From: Nitrospira sp.
GTDB lineage: Bacteria; Nitrospirota; Nitrospiria; Nitrospirales; Nitrospiraceae
DNA length: 63,817 nucleotides
NCBI GenBank assembly: GCA_019636875.1
Contig: JAHBWR010000008.1
Location: 1-63,817, forward strand
Direction of reading: 5' to 3'
Shown: one piece after another, positions 15,559 to 23,612 of the stretch
Layout: each line of letters starts with the position of its first letter
Position numbering within the stretch: the stretch's first letter is position 1
The notes under the pieces: generated by a model
Told to the model about the DNA's origin: nothing
What the model saw: only the letters and a program-made list of their open reading frames with translations
Databases searched by the model: none
Position numbers and translations under genes: made by a program

Positions 15559-17880
15559 ATGCAAGCCAAGCCCATCACTCCCAACGTCCAGGAATTACAA
15601 CAAAAGGTTGAGCACGCGGAGCATGTCAAACGCATCACCACTCAAATTCATGCGGCCAACAATCTCGATCAAATCCTGCTGGACCTGCACAAAGATATCC
15701 TTAGTTTGTTCGACGCAGAAGATTTGACCCTTTTTGCGTTCGACACCGACAAAAAGGAGATCTTCTCCAAAGTTCCCCACATTGACGGCGTCGAAGAGGT
15801 CCGAATCCCTATCACCGAGCAAAGCTTACCAGGGTTCTGTGCCAAGTACCTCCGTCCGGTGAACATCGCCGATGCATACAACATGGCGGAGCTCAAGGCT
15901 ACTCACCCCGCTCTCGTGCATGATACCTCCTACGACAAACGGACCGGGTTCAAAACCAAACAGGTGCTGACGTACCCGATCGTCGCCGACAATAAATATT
16001 TGATGGGAGTGCTTCAACTCCTCAACAAAAAGAGCGGGAGTCGGTTTACCCGGAAGGACGAAGAAGCGGTCGATGAAATTGCAAAGGCGCTCGGAATCGC
16101 GTTTTTCAATCTTCGGAAGATCTCAAAGAAGAATCCTACCAAATTCGACCTCCTGGTCAGCAATAGCCGGATCACGCAAAATGAGCTCGACCAGGCTATC
16201 GCCGACTCACGAAAAGGCATGAACGACCTTGAGAGCATCTTGATTGAAAAATACAAAGTTCCCAAGATCGATATCGGGAAATCGCTGGCCCAATTCTATA
16301 AGTGCCCCTATATCGAGTACAGCGAACGGACGATCGTCGACGTGGAGCTCTTGAAAAATCTGAATGTCGACTATCTGAAGAAAAACCATTGGATGCCGCT
16401 GAAGCGCGATCGGACTGCCATCGAAATTCTGACAGACGATCCAGGCGATCTTGATCGGGTTCAGGATATTAAACGCACATTCCCCGGCCTGAACATCCGC
16501 TTCGCCGTGAGCCTCCGCCGAGACATCTCACAGTTTCTCGGCTCGGCGACCGGACAGGGAGGGGATAGTGGAGGGCGCAAGCTCGACGAGAACGTGTCCG
16601 ACATTCTCGGAGAACTGGTCACCGAAGCTCAGGCCGAGGCGATGGAAGACTCCGGTTTGGGTGGAGGGCTGGACGAAAACGACAGCGCCATCGTCCGGCT
16701 GGCCAACCAAATTATTGCCGATGCCTATCGTCAAAATGCCTCGGACATTCACATCGAGCCCTACGGAGAAAAACGAGAAACGCTGGTGCGTTTCCGCGTG
16801 GACGGTGAATGCTTCGAGTACATGAAGATCCCGCAGAGCTATCGCCGTGCGATTGTGTCTCGGCTCAAGATCATGGCCAGTTTGGATATCGCCGAGCGCC
16901 GGAAACCTCAGGACGGAAAAATCAAGTTCAAGCTCTCTGAGTCGAAAGAAATTGAGCTCCGTGTCGCGACGCTCCCCACCGCCGGATACAACGAAGACGT
17001 GGTGATGCGTATCCTTGCTGCGAGCGAGCCGCTCCCACTCGATAAGATGGGATTCTCTGAGCGTAATCTAAAAGAGTTGAGGGACATTTCCGAAAGGCCT
17101 TACGGCATCATTCTCTGTGTCGGTCCGACCGGTTCAGGAAAAACGACGACGCTCCACTCAGTGTTGGGTAACATCAATACTCCGGACATCAAGATATGGA
17201 CTGCTGAGGATCCGGTCGAAATTACGCAATACGGCCTTCGTCAGGTACAAGTCCAACCGAAGATCGGCCTTACCTTCGCTACAGCCATGCGCGCATTTCT
17301 CCGGGCCGACCCCGACGTTATTATGGTGGGAGAAATGCGGGATAAGGAAACTGCTGACACTGGTATTGAAGCATCGTTGACCGGGCACCTTGTCCTCAGC
17401 ACACTCCACACCAACAGCGCCGTTGAAACAGTCACCCGTCTTCTTGACATGGGTTGTGACCCGTTCAGCTTTGCCGATGCCATGCTAGGCGTCCTCGCGC
17501 AACGACTGGCTCGTAGAATCTGCAAGGAATGCAAAGAACAATACATCGGAACCAAAGAAGAGTATGAAGAACTCCGGTTAGGCTACGGCGCTGAGTATTG
17601 GGACAAGCTCGGCATCAAGCAAGATAATACGTTCCGGCTTTCACGCGGAAAGGGCTGCGAGACATGCAATCGCTCAGGCTTCAAAGGGCGAGTCGCCCTC
17701 CACGAGTTGCTCCTTGGCACGGATGAAATGAAACGTATGGTACAAATGAAAGCGCGCACCGAAGATATGCTGAAAACCGCGCTCCAGGAAGGCATGACAA
17801 CGCTCGTCCAAGACGGAATCCAAAAGGTCTTGCAAGGTCACACCACCTACAAAGAGGTCAAAGCGGTAGCGATTAAGTAA
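15559..17880 (+). CDS. PilB/GspE-family ATPase with N-terminal GAF domain
   Basis: This 773-residue protein resembles type IV pilus extension and type II secretion ATPases. An N-terminal GAF domain (about 20-180) is followed by an MshEN/GspE-N region (about 195-330) and the RecA-like ATPase domain. The Walker A motif GPTGSGKTTT has Lys528, Walker B is IMVGEMRDKETAD, and zinc-type cysteine pairs CKECK and CETCNRSG are present. GAF is not part of standard PilB and suggests control by a small ligand such as a cyclic nucleotide. MshEN domains often bind c-di-GMP. No PilC, PilT or pilin gene is adjacent, but two PilZ genes follow on the other strand. Which filament or secretion system it powers is unknown. 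Confidence 0.9.
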   Translation: MQAKPITPNVQELQQKVEHAEHVKRITTQIHAANNLDQILLDLHKDILSLFDAEDLTLFAFDTDKKEIFSKVPHIDGVEEVRIPITEQSLPGFCAKYLRPVNIADAYNMAELKATHPALVHDTSYDKRTGFKTKQVLTYPIVADNKYLMGVLQLLNKKSGSRFTRKDEEAVDEIAKALGIAFFNLRKISKKNPTKFDLLVSNSRITQNELDQAIADSRKGMNDLESILIEKYKVPKIDIGKSLAQFYKCPYIEYSERTIVDVELLKNLNVDYLKKNHWMPLKRDRTAIEILTDDPGDLDRVQDIKRTFPGLNIRFAVSLRRDISQFLGSATGQGGDSGGRKLDENVSDILGELVTEAQAEAMEDSGLGGGLDENDSAIVRLANQIIADAYRQNASDIHIEPYGEKRETLVRFRVDGECFEYMKIPQSYRRAIVSRLKIMASLDIAERRKPQDGKIKFKLSESKEIELRVATLPTAGYNEDVVMRILAASEPLPLDKMGFSERNLKELRDISERPYGIILCVGPTGSGKTTTLHSVLGNINTPDIKIWTAEDPVEITQYGLRQVQVQPKIGLTFATAMRAFLRADPDVIMVGEMRDKETADTGIEASLTGHLVLSTLHTNSAVETVTRLLDMGCDPFSFADAMLGVLAQRLARRICKECKEQYIGTKEEYEELRLGYGAEYWDKLGIKQDNTFRLSRGKGCETCNRSGFKGRVALHELLLGTDEMKRMVQMKARTEDMLKTALQEGMTTLVQDGIQKVLQGHTTYKEVKAVAIK

Positions 17881-18090
17881 CGACTTCGACTCACATCATG
17901 ACAACTCGTTTTGAGCCCGCCGGTTTTTCTATTCTGCGCGCACCACCTTACACACTACAGCCTCGTGAAGCACGGCGGTAATTTTTTGGCCACTCCCCGC
18001 TCTGCCGACAGAAGATGAGTGAGGACGTGAGCATGGTTCGTCTTTAGCGTGATTAGAACTGCCCGAGAAGCAGCAAACGGTGTGCGGCCC

Positions 18091-18489
18091 TTAGGCGGAG
18101 ACCCTTGGTCCGGACTTGGACTGGTGGGTCATGAAGGCCAGGATGTGTTTGTTATCGTTCGGGGAGAGCCCTTCGAATTCCACGCCATACGTGTGTTCTT
18201 TGCCCCACCTGACGGTAGCAGCTTCGATGACCATTGAAGCGGCCTGATCAGGCAATCGTAACTGCATCGCGATTCGGTCTCCAGGTGTGATCACGGCTTC
18301 AGTCATGACGCGAACCCCTTTGGTAGAGAGATCATAGATAATACCCAACCCCTGCTCAACCGCTCCCTTTTTGACCATCCCCACCCGTGCCAGCGCACAG
18401 GGGAACGGAGCGGACACCCGCACGCGGGGATATTTTCGTAATTGCGGCGTGCCGTGGGCACCGAGAGGCTTGAAGTCTGGATCATCCAT
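18091..18489 (-). CDS. PilZ domain protein (second of tandem pair)
   Basis: This 132-residue single-domain protein carries both halves of the c-di-GMP-binding PilZ signature: RKYPR (RxxxR) near residue 19 and DLSTKG (D/NxSxxG) in the middle. No other domain or signal is seen, so it is probably a cytoplasmic c-di-GMP effector. Its ribosome binding site (AAGGAG) overlaps the end of the upstream PilZ gene, seven bases away, so the pair is one transcript. Partners are unknown; the PilB-type ATPase downstream on the opposite strand is a candidate output. Confidence 0.88.
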   Translation of the reverse strand: MDDPDFKPLGAHGTPQLRKYPRVRVSAPFPCALARVGMVKKGAVEQGLGIIYDLSTKGVRVMTEAVITPGDRIAMQLRLPDQAASMVIEAATVRWGKEHTYGVEFEGLSPNDNKHILAFMTHQSKSGPRVSA

Positions 18490-18495
18490 GTTCTA

Positions 18496-18876
18496 CTACT
18501 CCTTCGCTAAGCCAGAGAGACCCATGTACTCGGCCAACCGCTTCAAAGACGCTTCTGAAAGCGCACTGAACGCAAGTCCATGGAATTGGTAGTTTGTCCA
18601 ACGCACGGTGGCCATCGCCACCTCAACCGGAGGGGTGCTCTTGTTCAATCGAAGCACGAGAGAAACCTGATCACCTGGCTTGATGGCTGCATCGGTACTG
18701 ACGCAGGCGCCGTGCAGCGATAGGTCATACACCAAGCCGACGTCATGGACCGGCTTTCGAAACCACCCTCGTGTCGGTTGAGAAGATACGGAGCAGCTGA
18801 ACGGCATTGAGATGCGAACCCTGGAACACTGCCGAGCTTTGTTTCGCGTCAGCTTCTGCTGATGAACCAACTGCAT
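18496..18876 (-). CDS. PilZ domain protein (first of tandem pair)
   Basis: This 126-residue PilZ protein has the RxxxR motif as RQCSR and the second motif as DLSLHG. It is similar in length and layout to the gene that follows, suggesting an old tandem duplication. The ATG at 18874-18876 is preceded by GAGGT, but that sequence lies in the 3' arm of a strong hairpin (18881-18919), so translation may be gated. It follows the RhlE-like helicase gene on the same strand; the two could be on one transcript or separate. Confidence 0.88.
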   Translation of the reverse strand: MQLVHQQKLTRNKARQCSRVRISMPFSCSVSSQPTRGWFRKPVHDVGLVYDLSLHGACVSTDAAIKPGDQVSLVLRLNKSTPPVEVAMATVRWTNYQFHGLAFSALSEASLKRLAEYMGLSGLAKE

Positions 18877-18880
18877 GCCA

Positions 18881-18919
18881 ATCTACCTCGTGAGAGATAC
18901 TCTATCCCACGAGGTAGAT
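18881..18919 (-). promoter_or_regulatory. Hairpin that buries the ribosome binding site of the PilZ pair
   Basis: On the minus strand ATCTACCTCGTG (18919-18908) pairs perfectly with CACGAGGTAGAT (18892-18881). Inside, AGAG and CTCT pair around a three-base loop, leaving a four-base bulge. The 3' arm contains the GAGGT Shine-Dalgarno of the ATG at 18876, four bases beyond the stem. Folding would hide the site. No T-run follows on either strand, so a simple terminator is less likely. Confidence 0.6.
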
Positions 18920-18940
18920 TTTGCGAACTGTTTTTACACT

Positions 18941-20227
18941 TTACGAATGTTTCATCGCAGAAGGATTGGGCGTGGAAGATTCAGCACGAGCGGCTCTCGA
19001 CATCGGACGGCGGTAACGTCCTGCACTCTTCGCATGATTGGTGGAGGAATGCTCATGCCGACGGACATGTCTGGCCCCAGCAGTCACACCAGATGGCGGC
19101 GCTCCACTCCCAGGAGCAAGCGGAACGGCATGGCCTAACAGCCGCTCGATGTCTCGAAGTTGAGACCGATCTTCACCTGTCACAAAGCTCGTTGCGCGAC
19201 CGGTCGTTTTCATCCTCGCCGTCCGCCCGATACGATGCACATAATCCTCCGGACAATTGGGCAAATCAAAATTGATCACGTGGCCGATATTTGCGACATC
19301 GATCCCTCGAGCAGCGATATCCGTCGCAACCAGCACCCGGAATGCTCCTCGTTTAAACCCCTCTAGCGCCGCACGTCGCTGTGACAGACTTCGACCCCCG
19401 TGCAGGATCGCCACTCGATGGCCCGCACGACCCAACATGCGTCCCAACCGATCCGCCCGATGCTTTGTCCTGGTAAAAACCAAGGCCGTATCCTTGTCGG
19501 CCCCTAGGAGGGACAAGAGAAGATCAGACTTATCGGTGTGGGATGTGTAGTGTATCGCTTGAGTCACTCCGTCCGCCGTCGTCGCCGAAGGGGCAACCAT
19601 GACACGCACAGGATTTCTAACGCTGGCTTGAACCAACCGAGCAAGATCCGCCGGCAATGTGGCTGAAAAGAGTAAGGTCTGTCGCTCCTCAGGCAAGGCG
19701 TCAAGAATCTGATTGATTTGCGGGGCAAAGCCCATATCCAACATCCGATCCGCCTCATCCAAGACCAACATCTTCATGGACGACAATGAAATTGTGCCGT
19801 TCCACATATGATCAAGAAGTCGACCCGGCGTCGCCACCAAGATGTCCGGTCGCTGCCGCAAACCTCGTACCTGCGCTTGCATGTCAGCTCCTCCCACAAT
19901 AACGGTAGCGGAGATACCTCGACTCCGCCCGAGCTTCTCAATGGTGGTCAGCGTCTGCAAGGCGAGCTCGCGCGTCGGTGCGAGGATCAGCGCCTTTGGT
20001 TGCCCCTTCGGAAGGGAAGACAACCGTTCGACAATCGGAATGACAAACGCTGCCGTTTTACCGGTGCCGGTCTGGGCGCATCCGATCACATCTCGTCCGG
20101 CTAAGGCCGGAGGGATGGCTTGTTCTTGAATGGGAGTTGGTAAGGCAAACCCAGCGTCCGCTAGGTCTCGTAAAAGAGCCTCGGACAAACCGAGAGCGTG
20201 AAAATTGCGTTGAGCAGACGTATCCAC
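18941..20227 (-). CDS. DEAD-box RNA helicase, RhlE-like
   Basis: This 428-residue ATP-dependent RNA helicase has all core motifs: Q motif FALPTPIQ, motif I AQTGTGKT, Ia PTRELA, motif II DEAD, motif III SAT, and motif VI HRIGRTAR. A basic, low-complexity tail of about 60 residues follows the core, as in RhlE/CsdA-type proteins. Such enzymes unwind structured RNA in ribosome assembly and mRNA decay, often in the cold. The start is GTG at 20227, with AGGA upstream; the nearby ATG is followed at once by a stop. The PilZ genes lie 64 bp downstream on the same strand. Confidence 0.93.
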   Translation of the reverse strand: MDTSAQRNFHALGLSEALLRDLADAGFALPTPIQEQAIPPALAGRDVIGCAQTGTGKTAAFVIPIVERLSSLPKGQPKALILAPTRELALQTLTTIEKLGRSRGISATVIVGGADMQAQVRGLRQRPDILVATPGRLLDHMWNGTISLSSMKMLVLDEADRMLDMGFAPQINQILDALPEERQTLLFSATLPADLARLVQASVRNPVRVMVAPSATTADGVTQAIHYTSHTDKSDLLLSLLGADKDTALVFTRTKHRADRLGRMLGRAGHRVAILHGGRSLSQRRAALEGFKRGAFRVLVATDIAARGIDVANIGHVINFDLPNCPEDYVHRIGRTARMKTTGRATSFVTGEDRSQLRDIERLLGHAVPLAPGSGAPPSGVTAGARHVRRHEHSSTNHAKSAGRYRRPMSRAARAESSTPNPSAMKHS

Positions 20228-20535
20228 TACATGATCCTTTCAGTTTGATCGCATTATGACGGGATCAGAGAACCGAGGGGAGAAACAACCGGGTGGGTGT
20301 AGCTCCAAACTGGACCTGGTCGCGATGCGATCGCGAAGTCCGTTATGGTTGTGCATCTCCTCGTCGGACTACCACGAGTGAAATGCATCGCTACCATACA
20401 GGACCAGATACCTCACGTCAACTCACTCACTGATTTCTGCTACCAGCGTTGTATTATGATGTGTGGGCCTTTTCAACCTATAGTCATGAACAACATACCG
20501 TTCACCCACCAGAAGGTTTATGAGATAATTTCACC
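20228..20535. other. 308-bp divergent intergenic region
   Basis: This gap separates the helicase (minus) from the KimA-like permease (plus) and must hold both promoters. It contains a short hairpin TCGCGAT-GCG-ATCGCGA at 20320-20336 and a candidate leaderless promoter at its right end. I looked for a c-di-AMP (ydaO-type) riboswitch because of the KimA link and saw no match to its conserved core. No convincing ORF is present. Confidence 0.5.
20501..20529 (+). promoter_or_regulatory. Possible promoter giving a leaderless mRNA
   Basis: TTCACC (20501-20506) and GATAAT (20524-20529) are 17 bp apart, and the permease ATG begins only seven bases after the -10 hexamer. No Shine-Dalgarno sequence precedes the ATG, which fits a leaderless start. 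The -35 match is partial. Confidence 0.35.
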
Positions 20536-22359
20536 ATGATCTTGAAACGCTGGCTCGTCGGCGATCCACTGAAAACTGCCCAGGCAGCAGATCAGCGATT
20601 GTCCAAAACACTTGCACTCGCTATTTTTTCCTCAAACAACATTTCTTCAGTCGCCTATGCCACGGAAGAAATCCTGCTGGTCCTTGTCTTGGCCGGAACT
20701 GCAGCCATTGCATGGTCGATCCCGGTCAGTCTAGCTATCCTTTTTCTGGTTCTGGTCCTGACGATTTCCTACCGCCAGATCATTTACGAATATCCTGAAG
20801 GCGGTGGAGCCTATACCGTTGCTAAGGCAAACTTAGGAGAACTCCCATCCCTTGCTGCCGCCGGTGCCTTAATGATCAGTTATGTCGTCACGGTTGCCGT
20901 CAGCATTGCCGCCGGCATTGCTGCGCTGACGTCTGCCGTTCCAAGCTTGTTCGTGCACCGAGAGGCTTTGGGGCTTGTGACCATTTTGTTCATTGTCATC
21001 GTGAACTTGCGCGGCGTCCGCGAGTCAGGTCAATTTTTTTCGATCCCCACCTACTTTGCCATCGGAGGGTTGAGTTTACTGGTAGTCGTCGGCGCCGCTC
21101 GGTCTTTGTACGACTCCACGCCGGTTCCACCTGAAAGCATCCCCGTAGAAGTCAACGGAGGCGTGGAAACCCTCACGCTCTTTCTGATCCTTCGCGCGTT
21201 TGCCGTAGGTTGTTCAGCCGTCACCGGTATGGAAGTAATCTCCAACGGCGTCAAGGCGTTCCGCCCTCCGGAATCGAAGAATGCCGCCACCACCATGATC
21301 TGGATGTCCGTCATTCTCGGGTCGCTGTTCATGGGAGTCAGCTGGTTGGCCTACTATCATGGCATCTTACCGAAAGCTGATGAAACCGTCGTGTCCCAGC
21401 TGGCTCGCCTCACCTTCGGCACCGGCCTCATTTATTACGGTGTCCAGGTCGGCACCATGATCCTGTTAATCCTTGCCGCAAACAGCGCCTTCGCGGGCTT
21501 CCCACACTTGTCGTCGATTCTCGCACGCGATGGATTCATGCCTCACCAAATGGCCAGCTTCGGCGACCGCTTGGTCTTTTCGAATGGGATCCTCATCCTG
21601 GGATTGTTCGCGTGCGTCCTGCTGGTGGCGTTTCAGGGTGACACCCACGCCTTAATTCCCTTGTATGCCATCGGGGTGTTCGTCTCCTTTACCATCTCTC
21701 AATCCGGCATGGTCCGCAGTTGGCTCAAACGAAAGGGAGACCATTGGAGGAAGAAACTGTTGGTCAATGGTGTGGGAGCCTTTACAACCGGCATTGCCAC
21801 CCTCATCATCGCAACCACAAAATTCTGGGATGGGTCCTGGATCGTGCTGGTCCTTGTGACCCTCCTGATCATGATGTTTCGTGGGATTCGATCTCATTAC
21901 AAGGCGGTCAAGGAGCAGATCACACTCACTCGCGATTCCCGTCCACCCCGTCCCAGGCACAACCTGATCCTGATCCCCATCAGTGGGGTCAACCGGTCGG
22001 TGGTCCGAGCGGTAGACTATGCGCGCAGCCGGGGGGGAGATATTAAAGCCCTGTTGGTCGATGTCAATAAGGAAGAAACTGCGCTCGCGGAAATACAGTG
22101 GGCACAGTGGGGATGCGGCGTTCCGTTGATTGTCTTGCCCTCCCCCTACCGCTCCATCCTGGGGTCGATCATGGACTTTATTGAAGAGCAACGACAGAAA
22201 GACCCGGATTGTTGGATCACCGTAGTGCTTCCTGAGATTCTCCCGGCCCGCTGGTGGCAAAACATTCTGCACAACCAACGGGCCCTCATGCTGAAGGCTT
22301 CCCTACTTTTTAAGGATCGTGTCGTCCTCACCGACGTCCCCTTCCACCTAACGAAATGA
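20536..22359 (+). CDS. KimA-like APC-superfamily potassium permease, copy 1
   Basis: This 607-residue protein has about 12 membrane helices (to about residue 455) and a soluble C-terminal domain of the universal-stress-protein type. It matches the Bacillus KimA family from memory in many blocks: SSVAYATEEILLVL, SYRQIIYEYPEGGGAY, CSAVTGMEVISNGVKAF, DETVVSQLA, IPLYAIGVFVSFT and the terminal ILHNQRALMLKA. KimA is a high-affinity K+/H+ importer inhibited by c-di-AMP. The residue aligned with KimA Asp36 is Asn34 here, so coupling or substrate may differ. The stop overlaps the ATG of the following secreted-protein gene. Amino-acid transport remains possible. Confidence 0.85.
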   Translation: MILKRWLVGDPLKTAQAADQRLSKTLALAIFSSNNISSVAYATEEILLVLVLAGTAAIAWSIPVSLAILFLVLVLTISYRQIIYEYPEGGGAYTVAKANLGELPSLAAAGALMISYVVTVAVSIAAGIAALTSAVPSLFVHREALGLVTILFIVIVNLRGVRESGQFFSIPTYFAIGGLSLLVVVGAARSLYDSTPVPPESIPVEVNGGVETLTLFLILRAFAVGCSAVTGMEVISNGVKAFRPPESKNAATTMIWMSVILGSLFMGVSWLAYYHGILPKADETVVSQLARLTFGTGLIYYGVQVGTMILLILAANSAFAGFPHLSSILARDGFMPHQMASFGDRLVFSNGILILGLFACVLLVAFQGDTHALIPLYAIGVFVSFTISQSGMVRSWLKRKGDHWRKKLLVNGVGAFTTGIATLIIATTKFWDGSWIVLVLVTLLIMMFRGIRSHYKAVKEQITLTRDSRPPRPRHNLILIPISGVNRSVVRAVDYARSRGGDIKALLVDVNKEETALAEIQWAQWGCGVPLIVLPSPYRSILGSIMDFIEEQRQKDPDCWITVVLPEILPARWWQNILHNQRALMLKASLLFKDRVVLTDVPFHLTK

Positions 22360-23420
22360 TCATCGCGCATGACCTCTGGCTCAGGAAATGGATGACCTCA
22401 ACTCAGATTATTTGGCAGTGCCTGTTTCCGCTATGCCTAACCATGACCTCTCCGATCCACGCCTTCACCATCACGGAGCCGCTGGCAGGCGCCAAGCTGA
22501 CCGCTGGAAGCCCCATCACCGTACAGGTCGACTTGGGAAACGATACGGGCATCATGAAAGTCCGCTATTACTGGTACGGTGAACAGGACGAAGCGCTGGT
22601 TGAACAGGATGATTCATCAGCCATCGGCTCGATCGTGGCACCAGTGGCGATGGTTAGCTCGGCTGGGCAAGATCCGCCTTTCGGCGGACGGCTGAACATC
22701 CCACAGAACAGCATCGGCCCCATGCGACTCTTGGCAGTGGCCGAAGTCTCCCGTGGACGATTGGGTGCAAGATCCATCTTCGATGAAGTGATCGTGGATG
22801 TAGAACCACCTGCCGCTCTTACAGCCATTGATTTTGAAACAGATAAGCCGTTGCAACTCGGGAGAGCAGGACAGTCTTCCGCCTTCGGCCATGTCGATTC
22901 GATGGGCAAGATTTTCGAACTCCCAGTCGTCGCCGACTTTGCCGACGGCGTGAGCCGGCCTATCACCACACCAGCCAGTGGAACCAGCTATGAGTCTTCC
23001 AACCCACAAGTTATTACGATCTTACCCGGCGGTTTCCTGCAGATTGTCGGTAACGGTAAGACGACCATTACTCTGACCAACCGTGGTAAGCAGGGTACGC
23101 TCGATGTCGACGTGAATGTGAACGATGAACCGAACGAGCCTCCGATCGCCGATGCCGGCCAGAACAGGACGGTCAAGGCCGGTTCAAAGGTAACGCTGAC
23201 TGGGTTAATAAGTCGAGATCCTGAGGGTGAAGCACTCTACTATAGTTGGAGCCAGGTGCGCGGCAGCAAGGTTCCGTTACTCGACGTCAACAACTCCGAA
23301 CCCTCCTTCCTTGCTCCAGATGTATCTGAATCACGAACATATCGTTTTAAGTTGCGCGTCACGGACAAGAAGGGAGCCGATAGTCTTCCGGCCTTTGTGG
23401 ATGTGACGGTGGAGCCTTGA
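22356..23420 (+). CDS. Secreted BIG2/PKD-type beta-sandwich protein
   Basis: This 354-residue protein is exported: a hydrophobic segment around residues 17-33 ends in PIHAF. After an N-terminal region (EPLAGAKLTAGSPITVQVD) there is a BIG2-like domain (YESSNPQVITILPGGFLQIVGNGKTTITLTN) and a C-terminal PKD/K319-type domain (PPIADAGQNRTVKAGSKVTLTG to FKLRVTDKKGADS). Such domains mediate surface or periplasmic binding; no catalytic motif is seen. Its ATG overlaps the permease stop as ATGA, so translation is probably coupled. Sitting between two near-duplicate permeases, it may act with them outside the membrane, but this is only suggested by position. Confidence 0.8.
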   Translation: MIIAHDLWLRKWMTSTQIIWQCLFPLCLTMTSPIHAFTITEPLAGAKLTAGSPITVQVDLGNDTGIMKVRYYWYGEQDEALVEQDDSSAIGSIVAPVAMVSSAGQDPPFGGRLNIPQNSIGPMRLLAVAEVSRGRLGARSIFDEVIVDVEPPAALTAIDFETDKPLQLGRAGQSSAFGHVDSMGKIFELPVVADFADGVSRPITTPASGTSYESSNPQVITILPGGFLQIVGNGKTTITLTNRGKQGTLDVDVNVNDEPNEPPIADAGQNRTVKAGSKVTLTGLISRDPEGEALYYSWSQVRGSKVPLLDVNNSEPSFLAPDVSESRTYRFKLRVTDKKGADSLPAFVDVTVEP

Positions 23421-23597
23421 CGGTAACCCCCAAAAACCATTAGCATGACCATCGACTGTAGGACTCCTTAATCCACACTCTAGGATATCGATCTCACTCA
23501 CCAAGCTACCAATAACCTAACCTCCTGATCTCGACGGTTTCGAGCGGTCGAAATGGTCCAGAGCGTCACGGCATAGATCCGCTCAAACGTTGGGGAA

Positions 23598-23612
23598 ATG
23601 ATGCTCGTATGA
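23598..23612 (+). promoter_or_regulatory. Four-codon leader ORF overlapping the second permease start
   Basis: ATG ATG CTC GTA TGA encodes a four-residue peptide. A GGGGAA sequence lies immediately upstream, and its TGA overlaps the permease ATG (23609-23611) as ATGA. The permease start has no ribosome binding site of its own at normal distance, so expression may depend on termination and re-initiation at this mini-ORF. Confidence 0.45.

Noticed and set aside
18881..18919. Rho-independent terminator of the helicase gene
   Set aside because: Neither strand has a T-run after the stem, and the stem overlaps a ribosome binding site, which favours a translational role.
20228..20535. c-di-AMP riboswitch before the KimA-like gene
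   Set aside because: G-rich stretches were present but the conserved core of the riboswitch was not.
21652..22278. 208-residue frame on the minus strand
   Set aside because: It is the antisense shadow of the permease soluble domain; composition and lack of any motif argue against coding.
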